Positions 35,923-48,029 of a stretch of 64,000 nt of DNA are shown here, piece by piece. The stretch is from Trichoplax sp. H2. Its lineage: Eukaryota; Placozoa; Uniplacotomia; Trichoplacea. A program made the translations under genes and the position numbers. Under the pieces are notes generated by a model. The model saw only the letters and a list, made by a program, of their open reading frames with translations, was not told the DNA's origin and made no database searches. Where the stretch lies: positions 620,001 to 684,000 of the forward strand of contig NOWV01000020.1 in NCBI GenBank assembly GCA_003344405.1, written 5' to 3'. The first letter of the stretch is position 1. Each line of letters opens with the position of its first letter.

Positions 35923-37825
35923 AATTTTCACATTCTAGTGTTATTGTTATTTTCAAAGTGACGATATGAATGTAGATAAGCAACGCCGAAACGATGGAAT
36001 ATAAATGTGTATTAATATGGCGTAATGAAATTAAAAATTAAAGATAAATCAGCTGCACACTACGAATTTCATATACAGCTTGATTTGAAACTTTTGCATT
36101 AATACTACTGCATTTCGTTAAATTATATGAGGTACTTATGTGTATTATGAAATGATTGATATCAAATTGTATAAATTTCTTAATTGTATTTGACATTATT
36201 ATCACAAGGTAATATACCTTTGGTTCACTTAATTATAGACTTCTGAAACCTACTAATATTTAAACAGGATTCTAAAGGTCCATGGCCTCATTTTGCTGGA
36301 TGCACCGTTAAATTATTTTCTTTCAGACTGAAGTTTATAATCTATTTATATACTTTAAGTTGGCTTGATGCCTACAAATGTGTAAGAAAGTTGTTTGACA
36401 GCGGTATATCACTGCCAAGTTCTATTTACGTTAAAGTTTGATTGTATTAATTTAAATCTCGCCAACTGTAGGCTATGACTATCACATACAGTGATAATGC
36501 TAAAAGATATTTATATGTATTAAATGTGCTTTAAGAAAAGATTATATCCGATATGTTGGCAGTGGGGCCACATTAAATATGCTAAATGATTAAAAGTTGG
36601 TAACTTGTAGCGTTTATTTCGTGTAAATTTTTGACGCCACCTTGAAAAATTGTAAATACTCTTACGTGACGCTGCTATTCAGGCGAGTGATTTCCATATG
36701 ACCCATATTGCATGCGAAGGAATTGGGAATCCTGAATTTTCCATGTATCGATTAAATAATAATTATTGAAATATACACTCGGTTTCTTCTTGATATCTTC
36801 CCAGTTTTACTGCAATTAGGATGTTTTGATACTGATTGCGTCTTATGTCGTAGTACTTGCTGAATGATAATGATAAGGTTGCATTAACAGTGGTAAAGTG
36901 TGTAAATGTACTACAGTAGTATTACATGCCTTGTATCGTTATTCTGGTAAATCCCACCTTCCCTCTTCCGAGCTAGAAAAACCCTGCATCTTTTTTATTT
37001 TCTACTGACATTAGCGGTAACATATTCACCTCCAGTCTTGACTTCTACAGTAATAAATTACTCCAATAATTATATATAATAGCTAGTCTAACCCATGCTG
37101 TCGAGCAGCACTTGAACTTTTGACTTTACTGTACTATCGCTGACTAATAGCGGTCCATGTCCAATCGCACGAATAAGATTTTATACTGTACTTGTAATAA
37201 GACAGTTACAGTACAGTACGTAGACTCTTAAATCTCTTCGCAATAAGAGTTATGAACTGCATGCAATGTTAACACAAGAGCAACAGTTAGCGATGTTTAC
37301 TATTATTTATTTAATTCACGATTTCCACTCTTTTAAATTATCAAGTGCTCAGTCCTCATTCACCACTTGCCATCTGCTGTATATGAAATACGTTGCTATA
37401 TGGAGTGCTATAGTTTGCATCCTTGAAAGATATATTTTAGCTTGATTTATGGAGTTTTGATGCAGCTTAATTACTAGTTCGAGTTGCAAGATCTGGAGAG
37501 TAAGAGTGGAAACACAACGCTTGGTACAGTGCAGTACAGTACTGCTGTCTCCATGACGACCAGTCGGTGTCTGCGCGCTTTCCAAGCTATCTCAGTAACT
37601 TTTTCGAAGGCATTTGCCACGTGCTTTCTGCTCCATCTTGACAGGAGAAAAAGTTGAGGTAAATCCATTTTGTCATCCAGCCAATTCAGTCTTAAAGTAG
37701 TAAAATCATTGGTTTAAAGCTCAACTATTCTTATCAACACTGTTATAAGCCATTGTAAAGGCAATACATGAATTGAAGATTTCTTTCTATTTGTGAATCT
37801 ACAGTATTTTAAGTGCTATAGCGCG
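35923..37825. other. Intergenic DNA upstream of the sacsin/NOV-like gene
   Basis: No gene is recognised. Small clusters of CAGTAC/GTACTG words occur near 37200 and 37530. A possible acceptor (TCTACAG at 37798-37804) lies just before the start codon at 37826, so a 5' UTR intron is possible. Confidence 0.4.
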
Positions 37826-40800
37826 ATGGTGCTGCCGCGTGTAATCGAGGAGAAATCGCACATTGAAAAGTTATTTCGCCAACGCGCTCAAAATGATACC
37901 AATTCAACGACTTTAGCCAATACCTTGGAAAAAGATATACAGACTGTATTTAATAGTCCGGAAAAATTTGTAATGGAATTATTGCAAAATGCAGACGATG
38001 CCAGTTGTGGTGATACATCGGTGGATGTACGTTTTCGATTTTATAACGGTTATTTAGCATTTTCCCATAATGGTAAACATTTTGATGAAGAAGATGTCGA
38101 AGCAATTTGTGATAATGCCCAACAAAACTTGCATTCAAAAAGGCTTAATATCAATAAGACCGGATATAAAGGGATTGGCTTTAAATCGGTATTTATTATT
38201 GCCGATTGTACTTATATTATTTCTAGGAATTATTGCTTTCGATTTGATCGTGATTATACTAATTGGAAAGAAAGTGATAGTGATGAAAATCGAGCTGGCC
38301 GTTATCCTTGGCAAATTATTCCAATTTGGACAGAACCATGTGATGTACCCAAGATATTGCAATTGAATCCAGCTGATGTCAATTTTTTATTTCGATTACG
38401 CAGTAATAATGATGTTATTGTATCTGCGCTAAATATTTTGAGTAATACACCACGAACTATGCTATTTTTACGCCATATCCAAAATATCGTCATTGATAAT
38501 CATGGTAGTATTACATGTATTAACCGACGCAATGAGCTTACCTCGCAGCAACGTTATGACTTATACCTAAATAATGTATTGAAGAGCTCTTGGCATGTTA
38601 TGGCCTATAGTGTCAATATTCCAAAGACAGTCTTAGCTCAGTTACAGGCAATGGGACCGCAAGAATGCCCCGAAAAGCTTAAAAAAGCTAAAAATATAGA
38701 GATTAAATTTGCAATTAATATCGATCCTGTAGAAAATACCAAGTTAAACGCTCTCGATAAGAATGCCAACTTATTCTGCTACCTACCGACATTGGTCAAT
38801 TGTGGTTTACCCTTTCTAGTGAATACAGATTTTTTGTTAACAGCCGATCGAATGCAATTATTATCCAATGCATGGAATAATTTCTTATTCGAAAGTATTG
38901 GTAAGCTACATATTACTTCATTAGCTGAAATGGTTCAGTTTCCTGGTTTTCGGGATGATATATTAGCGTTATTCACTCGACGATTGCAATCATACACTCA
39001 ACAACAATTTATCAATGCTTACGATAAAGGACTTTTAAGCGAAATGCGAAATGTCGCATTTGTACCATCCAATACTGATGATTCAAGATTGCTAAAATAC
39101 AACGATGCTATTGCTGATAGTACGGGATTTTTCAAGATTTTTCCTGGTATCGATCCACCAGTTGAACATCGGTTAATAAATTATAACTTGAGTAACGTTA
39201 ACAAATTGCAACATCAATTTACTCTCTACGAGTTATCAACCATAATTGAAAAGTATGCCGCGAAAAGTACCAGTCTACAATTTCATCGCAAGCTGTTAAC
39301 TTTCCTAATGCAACAATTTGTTGGACCAGATAACCTTGCACGTGCTAGCCTTGGAAATATACAACATTGTCTAAGTGGAAAGCGAATTTTATTAGCTGCC
39401 AATTTTAAGTTAATTTCTAGCGATATTGCATACTTTCCTACTAAGAATCATCTTCAAATTTACCCTAAATTTCTCAATATTGAAGCTATCCATCCAAAGT
39501 TATTGCATGTGCGTGGATTAAGGACATGGTTAAGGATGGTTGGTGTTAAAGAGTTGAACGATGTTAACTTAATTTTGGAAATAGAAAATATCGTCAGAAA
39601 TAATATGGAAAAATTTAAAATAGAATTATCTATGGAGATAGTAACATTATTGTGTAACATTGATACTTCATTAATTTCCGGCGATTCAATATTAAATTGC
39701 TTACCGTTATTAACCAAGGATGGTAGTATGATCTCTGCAAAGTATTGCTTTTTGCCGTCTCTACTCTACCCTGATGTAGATATCGAGGAGATAATACAGA
39801 CCGATGTCGGGTTTGTTTCTGAAAGGTATTGCTTATTAAATACAACTGAAAAATTAAGAAAAACATTGCTAGATTTAGGAGTGCAACAAAATCTTCAATT
39901 ATGCTTACAATCACCTGTAAACTTGGTGGATAAAAATAGGATTGACTGTTTCAAGGATTATTATGAACATCTTGTTCAAAATGATCAAGCTGATGTCTTG
40001 ATTGTTAGTCAAGTAAATTTAGCTTATATGCCATTAATGCGTTGCTTATCCCATGAAGATTACGCTGAACATTTTTTTCGCCAGTTAATGGAGCAGGAGA
40101 ATGCTGTCATTGAAAATTTAAAAGATTTTAAAGTTAAAGTCCGATCCAGTAGACAACGCAATGATTGCCCTATACCATCCTATCTAGCTTTCATGTTATC
40201 CTTTACCCAGTGTATCCAAGCCAATGATGGTAAATTGTATAAAATGTCGGAGTTGTCCACACTAACATTACGAAAACGATTAGGTAAACACTTAGCTGGA
40301 TTATTACCACAAATGAAATGTGACCTTGGGCAATCAGTGATTAAATTGTCTGATGACCTTATGCTTTTACTTGGTGCTCGCGATATTTTAGCTATTGAAA
40401 ATGCCGTAAAATTACTACAAGTTGCAGCTATGGATAGCTCACCGAAGCAACAAAAGTACTTTAAGAGAATTTATTTGGCAATGATTAAGTCATCATATAC
40501 TGCTGATGAGCAGAAATATCTTCGACATCAAAATATATTACTCTTAGCTTCGGATAATTCATTGCAAGATTTTAAATCTTTATACTTTATTTGTGGCGAC
40601 GATTTTGACATTAGCCATAATAAGAAATTAATAAAATCAATGCCAGGTCTAACGAGTGATGCTATGCTCGTAATTTGTCGGTATTTTAAAATTCGTGAAA
40701 TAAAACTCGATGACTTGCAAATTAAATATAGAAAGGCAAAAGTCAACACAAATTTAAAAAGGGATATTGTTAATCTTTTTAAATTAACTGCCAGTATTGA

Positions 40801-42181
40801 AGAAGATGTCGAATCTGATAAGGTAGCTATGAACTCAAAATGGATTGACAAATTGACTAAAATTGATTTTGTAGCGGTTGAAGAATTGGTATTGGTTTAC
40901 TCATCGACATCTAAAATTTGCTTTGAGGCAAGAGCATTTCTTCATAATGGAAGACTCTCATACGAACGCAGTTGTCCTCGTTATATGCGACGCATTTTAG
41001 ATATTTTGGTCAATCATTTCGATTTATCAGTAGAAGCTACAAGTTTATTGTTTGAACTGGCATCTATGACTACTCAAGCTGATCGTTTAGATTGGTTGGA
41101 AGATAATGGTTATGACATTCGTAAGCTAAATTATATTGAAAAAGATGAATGTCGTAGCTCAAGTAGAAGGAAAAAGTCGAACTCCTTGCAATCCAAAGAA
41201 GGTTTTGATGGTAATAGTAATTCTCCTAGCATTCAGGGACTAAATAGGACTCCAGCAATGGATACAGGTTGTGCAGTAGCTGCCATGATTACAAAACGAA
41301 GAAATCGTATGCAGTCGGATGTATCAAATGGAATGATCCGTCCCAAAGAATTTGTCATAAAATTAAGAAATGACCAGGCTTTGTTTGCTAATTCTTCTAA
41401 TGGTAATACTGATGCTTTGACAAATATGAATGATAGTGAATCACAAATATTCTCTTCTGACCATGATATTGGTAGTCCTAATGGTTTATCATCAGTACAA
41501 GGAACTGTAGCTTCTAAAGCTTCTGACCTAAGCCTCGATCGAGGAAACAATAAAATGAGTTTAAGTAAGAAATATTTTTCTTCAGTTCTTGAATTAATGA
41601 ATAGAAAGGCAAAACTTCCACGTAAACGTAAGCATGATGAATTGGATTTATCTACGGAAGGCCATTCTTTAGGTAATCATTGCTTTGTAAATGAAGAAGG
41701 TTATGAAATTAGGAATGAATCAGTTACTGAAGATCATGAAAGTGCTCAATGGGGAGTAGAATTCTTATTCTATTACTTACAAGTGCATTATCGGGGAAAG
41801 TATCCTACATGCAGTTATGAAGAGACTGACGAAGGGTTTTTATTGAAAGGTGTTGATGAATACAACAAAATGTTATCGCTAAAAGTAAATTGCCATGGTT
41901 TAAAATCGAATAGTAAGGATCGTCCGGTTGACATTGAAATTATAAAAAATAACAGCAAACGATTTATCAAAGTGAAATCTACTACCAAGGATGGAGATAT
42001 GATTATCAAAATCAGTAGAAATGAGTGGAAGTTTATGCGTGCATCGGGAAGTCGCTATCAGTTATTTTGTGTCTATGGTATACGCCAGCTAGATAAAGTT
42101 AGAATAGAGAAAATTGAAGACCCGGCTTCAAAGTTCTTTTCTAATGATTTAGTTCCGTTGGAGATATGCATTAAGGTGTAA
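37826..42181 (+). CDS. Sacsin-type HSP90-like ATPase with C-terminal NOV_C (DUF3883) domain, single exon
   Basis: An intronless 1451-residue protein. I start at ATG 37826 (MVLPRVIEEK); the 11 codons before it begin with GTG. The N-terminus is a GHKL/HSP90-like ATPase of the sacsin/NO VEIN type: ELLQNADDAS at 51-60 (Bergerat N-box), FSHNGKHF (G1), then TGYKGIGFKSVF (G2 loop). A long helical middle region of unknown fold follows. A low-complexity, serine-rich, basic part (SSSRRKKS, PRKRKHDE) could contain nuclear signals. The C-terminus from about 1284 is NOV_C/DUF3883 (AQWGVEFLFYYL, RFIKVKSTTKDG, KISRNEWKFM). Plant NO VEIN and metazoan relatives have this pairing. Function in animals is unknown to me; chaperone-like remodelling is an inference from the ATPase. 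Neighbouring genes are intron-rich, so retroposition or an ancient intronless origin is possible. Confidence 0.9.
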   Translation: MVLPRVIEEKSHIEKLFRQRAQNDTNSTTLANTLEKDIQTVFNSPEKFVMELLQNADDASCGDTSVDVRFRFYNGYLAFSHNGKHFDEEDVEAICDNAQQNLHSKRLNINKTGYKGIGFKSVFIIADCTYIISRNYCFRFDRDYTNWKESDSDENRAGRYPWQIIPIWTEPCDVPKILQLNPADVNFLFRLRSNNDVIVSALNILSNTPRTMLFLRHIQNIVIDNHGSITCINRRNELTSQQRYDLYLNNVLKSSWHVMAYSVNIPKTVLAQLQAMGPQECPEKLKKAKNIEIKFAINIDPVENTKLNALDKNANLFCYLPTLVNCGLPFLVNTDFLLTADRMQLLSNAWNNFLFESIGKLHITSLAEMVQFPGFRDDILALFTRRLQSYTQQQFINAYDKGLLSEMRNVAFVPSNTDDSRLLKYNDAIADSTGFFKIFPGIDPPVEHRLINYNLSNVNKLQHQFTLYELSTIIEKYAAKSTSLQFHRKLLTFLMQQFVGPDNLARASLGNIQHCLSGKRILLAANFKLISSDIAYFPTKNHLQIYPKFLNIEAIHPKLLHVRGLRTWLRMVGVKELNDVNLILEIENIVRNNMEKFKIELSMEIVTLLCNIDTSLISGDSILNCLPLLTKDGSMISAKYCFLPSLLYPDVDIEEIIQTDVGFVSERYCLLNTTEKLRKTLLDLGVQQNLQLCLQSPVNLVDKNRIDCFKDYYEHLVQNDQADVLIVSQVNLAYMPLMRCLSHEDYAEHFFRQLMEQENAVIENLKDFKVKVRSSRQRNDCPIPSYLAFMLSFTQCIQANDGKLYKMSELSTLTLRKRLGKHLAGLLPQMKCDLGQSVIKLSDDLMLLLGARDILAIENAVKLLQVAAMDSSPKQQKYFKRIYLAMIKSSYTADEQKYLRHQNILLLASDNSLQDFKSLYFICGDDFDISHNKKLIKSMPGLTSDAMLVICRYFKIREIKLDDLQIKYRKAKVNTNLKRDIVNLFKLTASIEEDVESDKVAMNSKWIDKLTKIDFVAVEELVLVYSSTSKICFEARAFLHNGRLSYERSCPRYMRRILDILVNHFDLSVEATSLLFELASMTTQADRLDWLEDNGYDIRKLNYIEKDECRSSSRRKKSNSLQSKEGFDGNSNSPSIQGLNRTPAMDTGCAVAAMITKRRNRMQSDVSNGMIRPKEFVIKLRNDQALFANSSNGNTDALTNMNDSESQIFSSDHDIGSPNGLSSVQGTVASKASDLSLDRGNNKMSLSKKYFSSVLELMNRKAKLPRKRKHDELDLSTEGHSLGNHCFVNEEGYEIRNESVTEDHESAQWGVEFLFYYLQVHYRGKYPTCSYEETDEGFLLKGVDEYNKMLSLKVNCHGLKSNSKDRPVDIEIIKNNSKRFIKVKSTTKDGDMIIKISRNEWKFMRASGSRYQLFCVYGIRQLDKVRIEKIEDPASKFFSNDLVPLEICIKV

Positions 42182-43662
42182 TGATGATTGCGTTATTAGA
42201 AAAATGGAGATGCTTTACGAAAGGGGTGTGCTGAATACAAGTATAGAATATGTCGTGTAACACATTATAGTAAAAGTATTTGTAAGCATTTACGGAAACA
42301 ACGCAATGATACCCGCTTTTGTGTTGGATGAGAGATTAAATGAGAATAGTTCATCGTAAGATTTTGTTCTATAAAAGTATATCTTCTTATGCACTATGAA
42401 CTTTTTTATGGGATTTGGCGTCGAGATGCAATCTTTGCCTGGGTAATATTTATTGTAGCTATTAATTTTTGATTTTGTAAGCATTAATATCGAAAGGTTT
42501 ACCCTGTTGCAAAGTGCTAAAGTTCTTATATATTGATTTTAAGATTTAGAATCGTATCGAATCAGCCTTTCAGGCGTTGCGTAGTTGGTAGTTCACGTTG
42601 TAAATATCGTTTTTACTGAAGCATGTTATAGTAAGAATTATTGATAGTATGAGAATTAAGTTAAAGGTGAGAATAGCGCAACTAGAAATAATCCTGTGTT
42701 GCCTAATTGGTAGTGCAGTAATTCTAATTATTAGCAGGTTGTGCGATTTTATGCAGTTACATTTTTTTTGCAATGATAAATTGAAATGAAGTAGTTACAA
42801 CATTACAAAATAATTGTTTTGATCACGGTCTCTGTTGTAAATGGTAACATATGCACGTTTATCGACGCATTGTAAAAAGTAGTATTTTACGAGGTAGTAA
42901 GAAGTTTTAGTGTATGTATGGCGTTTATAGCCGTAGTAAATTATAATTATCAGAAGAATAAGAAATTGTAAGCTTTCAAATACGTAAAAGAGCCGGTTTA
43001 TGTATAAAGTTTTCATATCAAGCTTAAAGGACTTTCAGAACAACAGAATTTGTAATAGCAACCCAACATTTTATGACAATAATTATGTTTTGAGTACTGG
43101 TATAAACAAATGAATAAAATGTATAAAATTTCAATATAGTACAGAATTATAACTCGAAGTGTATTTCCTGTAAGAAGCGATTCGAATCAGTAATTTAGAA
43201 GATTGCATTCACATGCCGTAAACATCGTAAATCCCTTATTGATACCTAGCCAAAATAAGTAGATGTACGTCTAAGTACAAGCCTGGTAACATTCTTTATC
43301 GTATATATAAGGTTTATAATAACGGTGGGCTGGCTATTACTAATTTTAATTAATAAAAAAATGTAAAGATTTTCAATAAATTTCTTTAATAAACTTCAAT
43401 TACAGGAACTTCTTTACTGACATAGACTCTAGTTGTTTTCGGAGTTTGGAAGATAAATGAAATCCTTTTGCTGAGGTAATCCTACGCTTTTTATATTTGT
43501 AAACGTTATTCCTTTTCATGCTAATTTTGCGATTTAAGATATTATTCGTAACCTAAAGCAGCATAGGAAATATGGTTACAATCTCCTGCCAAGGTTTTCA
43601 TTTAACATATTTTATGTATTACCAAATTTATTCGATCTGTAGCTAAATAGATTCGAAATTAA
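42182..43662. other. Convergent non-coding region (NOV-like gene / ZCCHC7)
   Basis: AT-rich, with several 60-73-codon minus-strand open frames (42290-43016) that have no recognisable similarity. It should hold both 3' UTRs. Nothing else is seen. Confidence 0.45.
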
Positions 43663-45891
43663 TTAAGTTACCATCGATTCATTGAATTTAGTTGCTTTGT
43701 CGTTATCTTCTACTTTTGTAGTATGGTGACCGTTAATGTCAGGAATTGCAGATTTCGATTTAATATTGTCCAACTTAAGGCGTTTACCTGAAATTGCGGC
43801 ATTTTCTTAAAAACAAAGATATCAGAATATTTTGATACTCAAAAGTTGTAGTAAAGGATAAAAAGCAATGCTATAAATATACTAATAACTCATTAGATAA
43901 TAAAGACTGACCGAGAGATCTTGGCATTTTAGACATCTGTTGTTTATATTCTACAGGTGATTCTTCAAATCTTATATGTGTATTACTAGCTATCCGATCT
44001 ATCAATTATGAAATGATAGCAAGGACAAGCGCATAAGTAGATTAAGATACTTCATAATATTATTTTCAATATGCGCAAAACACCATCACACAAGTCTTAT
44101 TACCACTACTGGTACCAGGTTTATTACGTAATATTAGGTTATCAAAGCGAAAAACGAACGGGATACTAGGAGGTATCCAAGAATTCATTCTTGCTTCAAC
44201 ACATTCCTACATTTATATTGCATAAATGCTCAGTTTATATATTTTTAAAAAAGATAATGTCTTTATTATAAGTTATTATTATGACTTACATGGCCATAGT
44301 GTCCCTTTTTACCACAATTGTAGCAATAGACTCTAGGGTTTTGGGCGTTCAGAAGTTCGTCAGGCGGCTTTTTCGGAGGGCCAAATTTAGTCTATTCGTT
44401 GGATTATAAAGTGGCGATAGTCAATGTAGGCTTTGTGTTTAACAGTTTCAGTGCAAATACGAGCATTTCTTAATATTTACTGGCTAAATATACTTACAGT
44501 AGCATAATATTGCCTCCATCTGTCGGGACACTCCTTAAAATACCGTGATAAGACGGTTAAATGTATGTATCCATACACAGTCAAAAATTATTCCTTTCTA
44601 AAGCTCATATGCCTGCTAGCGCATTCTAGTATATAAGCTGTGAAGACTGGCCTCTTTAGATGATAAATAAATCTATCGTTTACCTTCTCTACATGGCCCC
44701 TCATGAAACAACGTCGACAGGTTTTTCTTTTATCTTTCGCTAATCCATTAGGACATTCCTAGAAAGCAAGTATTACTTGGGACGACAAGTGAATGAGAAA
44801 TCGATATGAGCAGAGTAGTACCTTGCCTCGGTGGCCTTGTTGATCGCACTTGTAACAAAATTGATTAGGACATGAATTCAATTTATGTCCAATTTCACCA
44901 CATATTCTGCACGTCATTTTCTATAAATCGATACAATACAACCGTTCTCAATTGATCGACCTATCTTTGCTAGTTCATTCAGGTTAGACATACCTTTTTC
45001 ATGGGACATTGGTATGAAAGATGTCCAAGTTCCAGACAAATATGACACTTTCTGTTGATTACGTGGTTAGTATTATTGAAGTAACGAAACTTCTTGCCTA
45101 TCGTTCCCTATTATTTGTAGAAATATTGGTAGAGTTGAATTAAAAATATTGTTGGAAGAATACCGAAAATTCATGATTACTGTATGTATATTTTAAGTTG
45201 ATGCAATTGAAGGATGCAGATTAATTACAAAGTTACCATTACTTTAGAAATTGGAAGGACCACGTCTGTTCATACAGCCATACCATTAGATCAAAATGGA
45301 AAAAAGAGCATTATTATAATAGGATATAATCAAGAGGTCGATATGCTAATGCTAGTTGAACTTAATAGTAACAATGGCTGGCTGCATCAATTAATTATGG
45401 TACAGTTGTAAGCCGATTTTGGATTGGTGTATAATCAATCCGATAATTACCGTTATCATCCGAATTAAAAGAGACTATATCGCCAGGCTCGTCTTGCAAA
45501 ACATTCGTCTTAATACAATCAGCTTGAGTTTCTGTTTTAAGAACTTGGTTGTCGCCTACAGTCAAAAAGGCATAGGAGATTTTAGGCTTTTCAAAGGTTA
45601 CGATTAGTGAACTGTATAGTGTACACTTAGCAGATTAGTGCAGACAATCGCAATATTAAAGGTAGGCCCTTTAAACGATGTACACGTATTAGAAAGTTCA
45701 GTTGGATAACTAGGTTGATGATACTTTCTTACTTTATAAAAGCAAAGACTGCTCTGTTACAATAAATAATGCTTCAGTTGCTTTTTTATTTACCTTCTAC
45801 ACTGTTGCCATTGTAAAGGCTAGAGAGATCAGAGGTGTAATGATATAATCCATAAATTTTATCCGCTGTATCACTATCTACATCGCTGTCC
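43663..45891 (-). CDS. ZCCHC7: ZCCHC7 / Air-type zinc-knuckle protein, 5' end incomplete
   Basis: Minus-strand exons, 5' to 3': 45891-45794, 45555-45451, 45265-45237 (29-bp microexon, tentative), 45107-44994, 44920-44822, 44758-44684, 44533-44498, 44391-44290, 44206-44104, 43989-43912, 43805-43663. All proposed junctions are phase-consistent. The acidic N-terminal part ([17 protein letters not shown]) precedes FRYFNNTN and five CX2CX4HX4C knuckles: [70 protein letters not shown]. Between knuckles 4 and 5 comes [11 protein letters not shown] then GPPKKP, diagnostic for ZCCHC7. This protein is the RNA-binding subunit of the nuclear TRAMP-like complex with MTR4 and TENT4B, feeding RNAs to the exosome. 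The first coding exon was not located; an acidic open stretch near 46120-46180 is a candidate. Confidence 0.87.
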
Positions 45892-48029
45892 CTATTGAAG
45901 ATAAAACATATTCGTATTTATTTGATTCCATCTATGGCACTCCGAGATTAGAGGAATCCACACGAATCCCTTATAACAGCCAAGTTATAAACTACCCTAA
46001 ATTTGAATTATAACAAGTATATGAAATCTAAACTAGTCAACTATATCATGCCAATCAGAATAGAGTCGCATGTAGCATTGAAGGGCATTGGATAGACTGC
46101 ACATAAACACATTAAATGCACTTCAAATGAGTTTGCCGTATTCTCTTCCTCTAATATAACATCGTCAATGCATCCCACTTATTTATACAAGATAGAATAA
46201 TCCTTTTCTCACCAATTCAGGTCAGTTTCTTGTGCTATCATCTTGAAGAATTCTTTTTAAATTGGCTACCTCGAGTTTTCAACGAAGCTCAAGCTTAGTT
46301 GGTCATGGTTAGCCACTAAATCGCCTTGACGATGACTTTTGCTGTCAAATTTCTAGTTTCGCTATTTCTTACAGCAATCTTAACTCATCTTGTAATGGTT
46401 AATATGCCGCTAGCAGTGTTCATCTAGCTTTTACAAGCCAATTATAAGGAGAATGCTGCTCTTTCAGGCCTTAAACTGACTAATTCTGCCTTGCAGAAGG
46501 CTTTCCAGAGCTTGGAGAGGATTTTTGAATGAGCTCAGTCACGGTATTTTGCTATACTCTAGTGTAAGCGTAGATATACTGTATGGTGGACGAGTATACG
46601 CTACATGTGTCAGTATGTCTTACCGATCTCATTCTAAAGGTGACAATGCAGTAGACTAAGAGTCCCCACACGCTCGTATACTGTGCTTAGTAAAGTGTTA
46701 CGGACAGGTGTGCGGTTACTATAGTGACACTAGTATATTTGGAGCACGTTCGCGGTACAATATCGCCAGGATCAATGGAAGCAGTTTCTTACTATATTGA
46801 AAGTGGCATGATGAAATTGCCAGAGTGAAAAACCTATTACGTATAGTACTGATTGAGTGGTATAATTGAAGGCGAAGAAGGCCGTCCGTCACGTCCGAGC
46901 AAGGCGCATCTCGATAATAAATGGCGAATGGAAGGCGAAAGTAATTTCGAGCTTATGCGAATATTTGTGCAGGCTCAATGTTGCAAAATGGATTGCTCTC
47001 TATTCGCTTACAGCATTTATTCTAAATGAAGCATCTTCGTATTTGTAGATGGAATTTGAAAACTACTCCTATTATTACATGTCGTACCAAAGATGTGAAG
47101 AAATTGGCATAAGAATGCAGTAGTGCTCGTAGCTGGTGATTAATTTCCATAAATAAGCGAAACGATCGATCTAAATTGCTGGGATATCACTCAAACTTGA
47201 TTTTTGTAATAGTACAAGGCTTTCATTTGCCTCAGAATAATATTGAGTATCTAGAAATGACCAGTAATGCATGCTTAGTGTGGTGTATGGTTTTCTTTTA
47301 ACCCTAACCACAATCGACATTTACTTACTTTATTGACACATCCAGTTGTACACTGTATACTAGCTATCACAACTGTAATTAGCTGAAATAATTACAGTTT
47401 GATTCTACTGTACTGCAGTTCAAACTCTACTTCACTGTATGTCATGGTACAGTATAAAGGCAGAGACCATTGCAAGTGTTATTAGCTAATGCTATACAAC
47501 ACCGATACAGTAGGATGTCGCTATTGCCAAGTAGCTTATACTTGTATTTAGATCCTGTTAGTTCGACTACTAATGCTGTACCTCTTGCACTTTTAGCAAA
47601 CACGGCACTGTAAATAGCTGCAAGGCAAGCGATTAGTCTAAACAACGGTGCTACGAGTTATAGCATAATTTGTTCGCAAGCAGGTACGTAAAGTATCACG
47701 AGTTGCTTGTTCAACTAGTCATCAATTGCAGTATAATTATAACTCTGAGCTATCAGGTACTTGCTAGCCTGATAAACTTTATGCCTCAGAAATACTCTAT
47801 CCATATTAACGTTGTCCACGATCTTTACTATAAACACGACATTGCCTGGCGTCATTCTTGATACTGGATATTATTTTAGAAAGATTTTTTTATATTAAGA
47901 CTATAGCAACAAGCTTCATCTATCAATACATCAGAGTTAGGTGGATGCAAAGGTAATAATTTATATCTGTTGATAACAATTAATTGTAAAAATCGAGAAT
48001 TACGTATGTAGATTTAAATTGCAATTACT
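45892..48029. other. Region upstream of ZCCHC7 without a confirmed gene
   Basis: May contain the first ZCCHC7 exon(s): on the minus strand near 46120-46180 there is an acidic open stretch (DDVILEEEN). The segment 46540-46950 is somewhat richer in G+C. Short open frames elsewhere (46866-47048, 47442-47645) have no recognisable similarity. Confidence 0.35.

Noticed and set aside
37793-37825. Upstream extension of the sacsin/NOV-like protein by 11 codons
   Set aside because: It begins with GTG, not ATG, and lies over an acceptor-like TCTACAG. The ATG at 37826 is the natural start.
44290-45107. CCHC zinc knuckles as remnant of a retroelement Gag
   Set aside because: Five knuckles spread over spliced exons plus [11 protein letters not shown] and GPPKKP match ZCCHC7. 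No reverse transcriptase, integrase or terminal repeats are present.
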